A stretch of DNA of 64,000 bases from assembly GCF_030463565.1 (NCBI RefSeq), contig NC_134643.1, forward strand, positions 73,529,721 to 73,593,720. The letters are read 5' to 3'. Every line of letters begins with the position of its first letter. The stretch's first letter is position 1. Positions 1 to 9,600 of this stretch are shown one piece after another. This stretch comes from Pelecanus crispus (lineage: Eukaryota; Chordata; Aves; Pelecaniformes; Pelecanidae). Below the pieces are notes generated by a model. It was given only the letters and a program-made list of their open reading frames with translations. It ran no database searches and was not told the origin of the DNA. Both the position numbers and the translations under genes were made by a program.

Positions 1-2880
1 TAAGGAAGGTATTTTTGCGTGTTTGGACGGCAGCTACAATGTTGTGAGCATTGTGTGATACTGTCAAATCTCTTGATTTGTAGTGAATATTTTACAGTAT
101 TTATTGGGATTCTCCCTTAAAACCTCTGATCCTAGAACCACATGATTATGTGAAAACACGGCTGTCACTTAAAAGGAAAAGGAGTGCTTTCTATCTTTAG
201 GAGGAAGAAAGCCAAACCCTCCAAAATGTGAATTCAGAAACGACAAGGCAAAGAAAATTAACCTAAAAACTTAACTTTTTTAAAAAAAATGCATTATAAA
301 TTTTGCCTCATTAGTGATTTCTGAAAATTCAGTGTTATCAATGCACTTTGCACAATTCAAATGGAATAATAGTGGCTGGCAAGGAGCCAAATCCTTTCCT
401 GAACTTTTAGGCTGTTTTGAAAAGCATCAGGGGTTGGCCCAAATACAGACCCTAGTCCTACTAACTGAACTAGCAGGTAAGACTTAAACCACTGAGATTT
501 ACAGCATGACATGCTGAGTTTCCAGTCTAAATGGTTAGTTTTAAATGCAAGTCGATATAAAAGAGACATGGTGCTCCAGTGCTGTACAAGTTTCTGCTCC
601 CTGCCAGGCTCTCCCTCTGCCGTGATCAGGGCTGGGAGAGGGAGCCTGCCACATCATGCAGACTTCTCGTTACTCATGTGGACTTCCCAGCTCACTGAGG
701 GGAACAGGGAAGCAGAATGCACAGACCAGTCTCTGGTGCTATAGCTAGGCTGCCTGCTTTTAAAGACCACTAGGAAAACCATACTTCTCCTGAACAGTAT
801 GGAGAGTGCAGGAGATAAGCATTCATATACAGATAGATGGAGGTTGGCGCTCTGTGTGTGTGTGTGAATATTTGACTGTTGGAGAAATGTGGGATGTTAC
901 ACATAAAAACCTTAGTGGTGAATAAGGAGGGTTAGCTTTTAGGCATTTAAGTATCATTATAAACAGAATTTGTTTGAAATATAAAGAAAATATTTTAGAA
1001 ACAGTTGAAAGGCTCTAAAAGGTGGTGTATTTTCTGTGCCTCTATTGCAGTCTTCCAGGTAGCCAAACTTTATTAAGGAAGGTGGGTCTGGAGGGAGACA
1101 TCATTCTTCTATCTTTTATTTTTCCTGAAACATTCCGATTCTCAAGAAGGGGGGTGGGGGGGAAGTTATCTTTCCTGATTTAATGGATATATGCTTTTCT
1201 TTCTTGTTTTCTTTCTTTTATTCACCTGCTGTAGAAATGAGAAACAGAGGAAGTTGTAAATGAGGACAATTTAATAAAAAAAATTCTTATTGCTATGCTC
1301 ATTAGTTTTTCTGCAAAGAAGGGTGTCATCTTAATCCAAAAACGTAGTGAACTTCACAATTCCCTCAGAGAAAGGTGCAGAGACTGTAATTGAAGTTCAT
1401 GCTCAGATCACCATTCAAAGTGGTATGCATCGTTTTGGTTATCTGGCTTAGTGTAACTTCATAAATGCTTTTTTTTCAGCACAGTTAAAGCAAACCAAAG
1501 GACACAACATGTGGAATCACTAAGTCGAGGGCTTGAAAGAGTAGTTCAGCCTCTAACTTGGAGACTTCATTTCAACCCATTTAACTTTTCATTTCTCTTC
1601 TCATTCCTCACTGTGGGTGACAGGAGCCTATGTCACCTAGAGTTTGACTTCAAATAAAACAAAAATAAATAAAGTTGTGATGAATACCTTCTGCTGTAAT
1701 ATAGATTTTCATTGCAAGGCACTATTATCTAAGCTAATATGGTATAGATCTTGGGGACATATTGGAAAAGCTATTTGTGGAGCTAAGCTTTAGCAATTTC
1801 TGAGCACACTTTTCATCTCAGTAGGTTGTTTTTTTTTTTTTTTTCCTGCTAAGGAATACATTTTTTATTGGATTATTAAATCAGATCTTTCTATTTCTTT
1901 TATGTGATGAAGTACCCAGCACAACTGTGTACTTTATGTGGTATTGCTATTCTGTGTCATTTGTGTTTTTAGGCTACATCTGTATCAGTAAATGAAACAA
2001 GCCAAGACCTTGAGGGCAAGTGGCCCAGAATAGATTCTGGTTTTAGAACTAAGCTCTCTTCCTAAAAAAAGATACCCTCATGCCTACTGACAGCAGTTTC
2101 CAGTACATGCTGCCCATCTGAACCATAGGACTACTTGGCGCATGCCGAAATCATCTCAGGAAGTTTGCTAGTAACAGTGTGAATGATGGTGAGCTTCTGC
2201 TGAAGTTCATGCCCTTGCCTGTTAATTTGCTAAAAAAGATGCAACCTCAGGCTTTGAAGATATATCTGTTTTGAAAAACAAAAAACCAAAAAAGGCTGAA
2301 ATTTATTTATTTATATTTGTTTTCCTTTATATATGCCATATCCAAGGGTTTGGGGTGTAGTGTTTTGAATATTAATTGGAGATCCATGTTTTCTATGTTC
2401 TTTGGCTTAACTTTTCATCACCTTACACTAGGATAAAAAGTGATAGAATATGAAGAAATTTGAGGCACAAAAAAAGAGGAAGATATGAATGAAACTGCTG
2501 TTAAAGCAACCATTAATATGAAGCTTTCCTACCTACTTGTTTTAGATTCCTTCATTAAGTGGGCTATATAAGTGTAAAGTAATGGAAATAATAATACAGA
2601 GATTTTCTTCAATATTTGTCAGAATTAGTATTTTAGTATTAGATCTGTTGTTTCAGGCATCCTGTTGCTATTATTTGAGTCCAGGATAATAATAATTTAA
2701 TAATAATAAAAAATATGTCTGGAAATAAGGATAAGGCAAAAAGAATATTCAAGCTCCAGATTAAGAAAATATTTCTACCATGTGGAGAAAGCTCTAAAGC
2801 AAAAAAAAAAGTCTAAAGTGTACTGCTTTCAGTATACTCGATACTTTTGGGTTTAACTTTTATTCTGTGCTTGGTTTCAG
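1..2880. other. Upstream or 5' intron sequence, no gene recognised
   Basis: The stretch is AT-rich with many homopolymer runs, including T16 at about 1829-1844, a G-run cluster at 1149-1162, a short TG repeat near 855 and an AAT-type simple stretch at about 2686-2714. The two small ORFs at 357-744 show no recognisable domain and have neither good start contexts nor splice sites. If the acceptor at 2880 is real, at least the right part of this stretch is intron in the 5' untranslated region. Confidence 0.5.
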
Positions 2881-2977
2881 TGGGTATGTAGCTCCAGTTC
2901 TGAACATTACTCTCTTGACCTTGGAACTATTGTAAGACTTCCCTGAGGATTGATAAGATCAAAGAGAAGAATCAGCC
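2881..2977 (+). other. PIK3C2G: PIK3C2G 5' untranslated part of first coding exon
   Basis: The 97 nt before the ATG follow a pyrimidine-rich stretch ending in TTGGTTTCAG at 2880, a plausible splice acceptor, so at least one non-coding exon should lie upstream. A TGA at 2951-2953 is in frame with the ATG and closes the frame 27 nt upstream, which supports the ATG at 2978 as the true start. A minimal ATG-TAG start-stop occurs at 2886-2891. If the acceptor is not used, this stretch would simply be part of a longer first exon. Confidence 0.6.
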
Positions 2978-3637
2978 ATGGCATACTTTGGGATGGTGCC
3001 TTTCTCACACAATGAATTTCATGAAGGACAGGCTGGGGAGCAAGCATTTTACCCAATGTACCATCCTGGTCCTGCTGGAGAGATCCGTCTAGGATTCGAT
3101 CGAATAGTTGATGAAGTCAGCAATGAATTTTTTTTTTATGATTCATCACATTCACATCATCATGAAGAAATTTTTTTCCCATCAGATGTCTTCGGTCTGA
3201 ATGTGCCGGACCAGCAGTTTTGTGGTCAGCCTCTAGCTGCTTGTGGTGAACCTTACCCTGAAAATCGTGTCTCTCGGTGGCAACAAGGCACAGTGTCACC
3301 AACGGTTGGCTTCAGATCTTCTTTACTGTCTGATTACAGAAACTTCTCTCTGGTGGATCCCTACCCCTACAGTCAAGAGAGAGAAATCTATGGAAGGAAT
3401 AGTATAACTCCAGTCACAAATGTGTTTGATTCAAATGTGGAAAGAGGCAACACAAATCTGAGTTTTCGGACAGGCTTTGACAATGTAGGTCCTCAATGTC
3501 CCGCTTTCTTAGACAACTATCCATTTGGACAAGAAGTGAGAGATGAAAGTGGAAATGGGGAAGCTTGTTTAACCGACACTTTCAGAAGTTTTGGCGTAGG
3601 ACTTACCTGGCCCAGCAGCTCTGGGCACGACAGAGAG
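2978..3637 (+). CDS. PIK3C2G: PIK3C2G coding exon 1 (residues 1-220)
   Basis: The large first coding exon begins at an ATG in a good context (CAGCCATGG) and ends at GAG|GTATTT in phase 0. It encodes the poorly conserved N-terminal tail that class II PI3Ks use for regulatory contacts. It is acidic and rich in aromatic and serine residues. The GFDRIVDE motif near residue 40 and the opening MAY match what I recall of the human gamma isoform. A His-rich patch (SHSHHH) lies near residue 60. Codons 51-53 (FFF) lie in a run of ten T at 3128-3137. If the intron is retained, translation continues ten residues and stops at 3668-3670, giving a 230-residue product. The ORF stays open over this whole length, unlike its surroundings. 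Confidence 0.93.
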
Positions 3638-6600
3638 GTATTTAAATTTTCTCATATTAACAGTGCTTAAAGTTCTTTATTCTTATTTGTGTCCTTGCAC
3701 TTTGTATATTCACTCACACTGATGCAATGGGGATTAGAAGCACTTGATTTAAAGACCTGATGAAAAAGAAAACACTTATGCCTTCGGGGAAGCAAGCTTT
3801 TGTTCCTGTAGAGAGTTTTTGTCATGTGTCTTACGATTCAGCTGTCTGAAAGAACTGTGAGACTTTTTATTGACTGTTTATTTGGTCTTTACTACTTCCA
3901 AAGATAGAGATGGAGGGAAGTGTCAGGTATATTTTCCAATAATTGTGTAACTTGATTTCTTGGCAGTCAGAATTTCCCACAGTATTATTGTACCTTTACA
4001 AGGAGGATGCCCTCAAACAAAGAGTACATGATTAGTTAAGAGAGTTTTATACAGTATGAAAACCTCCTAGCATCCTCTTCCTTTGTTTCTAATATCAGAA
4101 GGGAACCCAGCAGACCATAAAAAATGACTTCTGAAGGGAAGGTGCCTACTCTGGCTAGCTAATGAGTATTTTATAGTGGCAGAATCTGTGTCCTACATAT
4201 TTTACATTTTAACCAACTTAAAATCTCAACACATTTCTGCAATCTACCTATTAAAAAAGATTTCATTTTAAAGTAATAGGGCCAGTTCCTCATCTAGTAT
4301 AAAATGAAGTATCTCCATTGACTCTAATGGAAACTTGCCATTTTATACCAGAAGAGAATTTAGATTATGGTCTAGAATGCTCCAGTAGGCTTATTTTATG
4401 GCTTATCGAACCATAAAACTACCACAGAGGGATAAGTACAGAAATGCAGAGTGAGATGTGCTTGAAAGAGATAAGATAACAAATGTGTATAGTCTGATAT
4501 GACATCTGAGATTCAAAATAACAATACATTACACTGAATCTGTTTTTCTGTTGAGCCAGATCATTATCCTTCTGTCTAGTTTGGCTGGTGTATCCTGATC
4601 CTGAGAGATGAGACATGCCATGTCCCACCTTCACCATGTTCTGTATGCACTTATGTGTGCATATATAATTATTTTCTAAAAGTAGACATATTCACTATAA
4701 CTGTGGAAGCTGGATCCTGTGACATACACTCTTGTCTTTAGCTGTCTTGTTGAAGCAGGTACTTTATCTTTTTTTCCTCCCTCCATCAGGTGTTCATAGC
4801 TCAATTCGTGGCTTTGCTGTTTTTAATAATGATGTCTTACGGGACTCCCGTGACTCTCTCTGATGTCATATCTCTCCTCATTTTCCTTCTCTCAAAACCC
4901 TGAGATAGAGAAGGAAAAAGAAAATTATAAATCCTCCCATTCCTCTAGTCCTTGTTATCATTCTGAATCATTATAGGAATCCTGAAATAGCCTACAGGAT
5001 ACCTCTGCACCATGAATATTAAAAGACAGTTAAGGTTCACCTTCTGCTTTTAACTTCCAGTGATCACAGTATCATAAAGCAAAGAGGAAGAGACAGTTGA
5101 TTGACTTGTTTCTATGTCTGTGAATAGGGAGAACTAGAGAAGTAAACATATGCAGACCCAGACAGATGGGGAGGCGGGGGTGGAAATATATCTGAGGACA
5201 GGAACTCTTAAGACTAATCCTGGGCACCACGTTTTGGAAGTTCAGTGATGAATACAAAAGAGGAGGGGATGAATAGGTGGAGAGACAAAAGGTTGTTGTT
5301 GCTTTTTACTTATGATAGGAAAACTAAAGCGTGCTGACATCATGATGAAAAGAATAAGCCTTCTCATGAGAAAAGTAGAAAATTGTGGGATACAAACGAG
5401 CAGGAGGAGATTAAATTGTAGTATGGGAAGAAGAGGTACTAGAGGAAGCAGGCATATAAGAACAGGCACAAATGCTTCTGTGACGGAGGAGGAGAGAATT
5501 ATAGGGGAGGGAGGAGAAGAGATGAGTGAGTCAAGGGCAACTACAATCGAATGTGTGGGAGGATTTCATTAAGTCAGGGAAGTATTTGAGCTGTTTAGCT
5601 AGAAGAGGAAGAAATGGGAGAGAGGAGAGAATTGATTTGTAACAGAAAAATCAGTGTGGTCACAGGAATTCCTTCAGGAAGAAACAGCCATGTCAGGATA
5701 GGAAGGGAGCCAAGGCAAGGGGTTGGCAACTGAACCTTGAGATGGTGGGAAAGGGAAAATAAGAATTAAAGTAAGTTGAGAGAAGGAAGGGTAAAAAAAG
5801 CCTGTGAAGATGTAACTCATTGCTACTGGGCTGGCAGTTTTGGAAAAGATAAGAAGGGCCGTGGTGTGACAGGGCTGATGCCGAGGAAGACTGTGAGAAC
5901 AGTTGGAGAAGTGGAGCACCACAGCAAAAGAAAGAGAATGAGCACAGATTGGATTGGTGATGTCCAGGATGAGTAAATTATGCATTTGAGTAGTAGGAGA
6001 TGAGAACCAGGACTACAGACAGAGTGAAATGGCAAAGATGATAAAACGTGGAGATTAGCATTAGACATAGGTCATAGGTATGGAAGATGAAATATTCACA
6101 TTGCTGAAATCATGCTGTCATTCTGATCCTTAGCTCTTGGATGCAGTTGTATGGCCCTAGGCTTTATTTGGTGCATGCTATTCAAAATATGTCCAGTGTA
6201 ATGAAGTCAGATGTTCAAAAATACTAAAGAAACTGTCTTCATAACGTTTCTGTGAGAAGAGATTTTATTTTCTCCATATTGGAAAGAAAACTGAAATACA
6301 ACCTAAAAAGTACCCAATAGATTTGGCTGCTCCATCTATGATATTTAGGATCTAGTGTTTTCAGAACAACTAGCAAGACTCACTTCATGCAAGCCGAATC
6401 ATCTGACCAAACTTCATGATTTCAATTTGGGTGCTCCAGAAATGAGAAATACACAGTTAGTGTTCATATTTGGGAAGGATGGTTCAGGTGACTTGATTAG
6501 CATAACGTGAGGAAACTGTGGATGGGAAAAGATAGATTCCAGTCATCCAGGGATGCACTCTGTTACTTTATACCTGTTGTCATCAGTTCTTTCCATACAC

Positions 6601-9600
6601 AATTCTCTGTCTCATCCACTGCGCACTTTCAGATATTTGGAATGAGTGGAGACTGGAGTCCTATAGAAAAACAATGTGTGATCATGTAATTAATATCTTA
6701 CCTTTATATGCAATGGGTAGAAATTAAAGTTTCTGGACACCTGAAAAGAGAAATGACAAAACTAAATCTCTCATCCACATGATTCACCAGTGGAGTTGGA
6801 ACTATACATCTACTACGTACACCTCTGCTGCTGGAAGTAATTTGAGTTAGTCAGCAATGGTATATTAATTCCCTCTGTGTAGACTATTACTAGTCTACAC
6901 AGGGTGCATGTTTGCCATTAGGGTTCACTCGGAAATGCTGCCAGCAAAGGTGAGAGAGGCAGAGGGCTCCTGTGTTACTTCTGTCTCTTCAAGGAGAGGG
7001 GTCCGGACTCCAGCTTTGTCTGTCAAGCTCCTTTTTGCCATCCTTTAGTAATTATTTAATCACGTTCTTCTTCAAGGCATGACCTTGAGGATCCATACCC
7101 ATGTTCTCATGGCTAATCATCCTTTTCCAGTCTCGGCCCTCTCCTTGCTTAATTCCTCTCTGTTCCTCATTCCTCAGTTCCCAAATGTGGTTTTGGTCTT
7201 TTAATATCTTCAGTCCCATTCAATGTTGTGTCCTAGCCTCACCTTTTCTTACCTGTGGCCTAGTTTTCATAGTTTTTCATTTATCCACTCTCTCTCTTTT
7301 TCCATGCACTTTCCCAGGGCACTGTACCTGCTCTATAATGACAGAACTGCAGGTGGAAAAGGAGCCTTTTTGTGTTGCTGGAAGCAGCAGGTTTACAGCC
7401 TTCCCTCCTGTGGGAATCCCCATCCACTGCTCCTGTAGGGTAGTCTTAAGTTTTCCCTCCTTTACAGCACAGGGCTTGGGTGGTCCTTAGCTCTACAGAG
7501 TCCCTGTCAATCTCCTGTTCCCCTTCTGTCTGCTCACCTCCTCCTGCAGCTCCTTCACCAGCAGCTTGGCACTGCAGCCAGAGCACAGCTCCCACCAGCG
7601 AGGCCACTGCTGTCCCCAGCCCCAGGGAGAGGCACCAGACAAGCCCTGCAGCCAGAGACCTCAGCTGCAGCATCCTTCCTCTTGAGCTCTGTGTGGGTCA
7701 AAGTCTCTGTTGTCCACAGGGGCTGTTTCTGCACCCCATGATGAAGATACCCTGTGGCATGTCACCACCATCACTGCGTAGCCTTCAGTGCAGGTTCTGG
7801 GCTCCCTTTGCATCCCTGTTGCAAAAACTGCTGTAGCTTTACCTGCCTGCTGTGCTCTGCAAGCTGTGATCCTGCTCCTGGCTGTAGAGCTCACCCACAA
7901 ACACAGCAATGTCTATCTGAGCTTGTTCCGGCTTGAACTCCTCCATCTGGAACATAGGGGTACACAACATCCCAGATGCAAACTTCTTAGAGCCTTGTCA
8001 ATATATCTTTTTGTAAAACTGTCTACCCTGATGTGTGATCAGGAATGGGGGCTTTTTTGGTTTTTTTTTTTTGTTTGTTTGTGTTGTGGGGCTTTTTATG
8101 ACTACATGATTTTGGGAGGCCATTACTGATACCAAGTCATTCATCATTTCTAAATAGTGAACCCCCACCAGAAGTTCTTATTACTGTCTGCTGAGGTAAA
8201 TTGTAAGGTAGGTGTCTAGCCAAGGTGGAAAAAAATGAAACAGTGGAGGTGCTATGTTTTCAGTGACTTTTGAAGGAGCTTTTTCAGCAGTGTTTAGAAT
8301 CAGTGGGCAATGGACTACTAATTTGTATTGCTAAATTTAATTTCACTCTCTTATTTCAGTGCTCAGGGTTATCCATTGTTTTTCCTACCACGCATTTCAA
8401 TTTTTTCCTCTATTGATGATGTCCCCTTCTTATCTTTAAATTTCGTAAGCACTATTCTAATGCTTGTGCTATTGTGGTTAATGAAAATACTATATAATAC
8501 TAAATAATATAATATATAATACTATATAATACTAAAATAATGAAAACCTGATCTCCTTCTATGACCTGGTGACCCGCCTGGTAGATGATGGAAAGGCTGT
8601 GGATGTCATCTACCTCGACTTTAGCAAAGCTTTTGACACCGTCTCGCATAATATCCTCCTCGGGAAGCTGGCAGCTCACGGCTTAGACAGGCATACTCTT
8701 CGCTGGGTAAAGAACTGGTTGGGTGGCCGAGCCCAGAGAGTAGTGATAAATGGTGTTAAGTCCAGTTGGCGGCCGGTCACGAGCGGTGTTCCCCAGGGCT
8801 CTGTTTTAGGGCCAGTCTTGTTCAATATCTTTATCAATGATCTGGATGAGGGGATCGAGTGCACCCTCAGTAAGTTTGCAGACGACACCAAATTGGGTGG
8901 GAGTGTCGATCTGCTCGAGGGTAGGATGGCCCTGCAGAGGGACCTGGACAGACTGGATCGATGGGCCGTGGCCAACTGTATGAGGTTCAACAAGGCCAAG
9001 TGCCGGGTCCTGCACTTCGGTCACAACAACCCCATGCAACGCTACAGGCTTGGGGAGGAGTGGCTGGAAAGCTGCCTGGCCGAAAAGGATCTGGGAGTGT
9101 TGGTAGATAGCCGGCTGAACATGAGCCAGCAGTGTGCCCAGGTGGCCAAGAAGGCCAACAGCATCCTGGCTTGTATCAGGAATGCTGTGGCCAGCAGGAG
9201 CAGGGAGGTGATTGTCCCCCTGTACTCGGCGCTGGTGAGGCCACACCTGGAATACTGTGTCCAGTTTTGGGCCCCTCAATACCAGAAGGACGTTGAGGTG
9301 CTGGAGCGTGTTCAGAGAAGGGCAATGAAGCTGGTGAAGGGTCTGGAGCACAGGCCTTATGAGGAGCGGCTGAGGGAACTGGGGTTGTTTAGCCTGGAAA
9401 AGAGGAAGCTGAGGGGAGACCTGATCGCTCTCTACAACTACCTGAAAGGAGGTTGTAGTGAGGTGGGTGTTGGTCTCTTCTCCCAAGTAGCTAGCGATAG
9501 GACAAGAGGAAATGTGCTTAAGCTGCGCCAGGGGAGGTTTAGACTGGAAATTAGGAAGAATTTCTTTACGGAAAGGGTGGTCAGGCATTGGAACAGGCTG

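Noticed and set aside
357..744. Small open frames at the left edge as a possible upstream gene or first exon
   Set aside because: Opposite-strand overlapping frames without splice sites, start context or known residues; nothing ties them to PIK3C2G.
5242..6068. Several overlapping open frames on both strands
   Set aside because: They arise from the purine-rich composition, and the proteins are low-complexity mirror images of each other.
7101..7836. Two forward frames of 129 and 118 codons
   Set aside because: They are Ser/Pro/Leu/Cys-rich products of pyrimidine-rich sequence, with no domain and no splice sites linking them to the gene. The minus strand gives the more meaningful reading.
8806..9588. 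260-codon minus-strand open frame
   Set aside because: It is the antisense shadow of the CR1 reverse transcriptase frame; the + strand carries the reverse transcriptase motifs.
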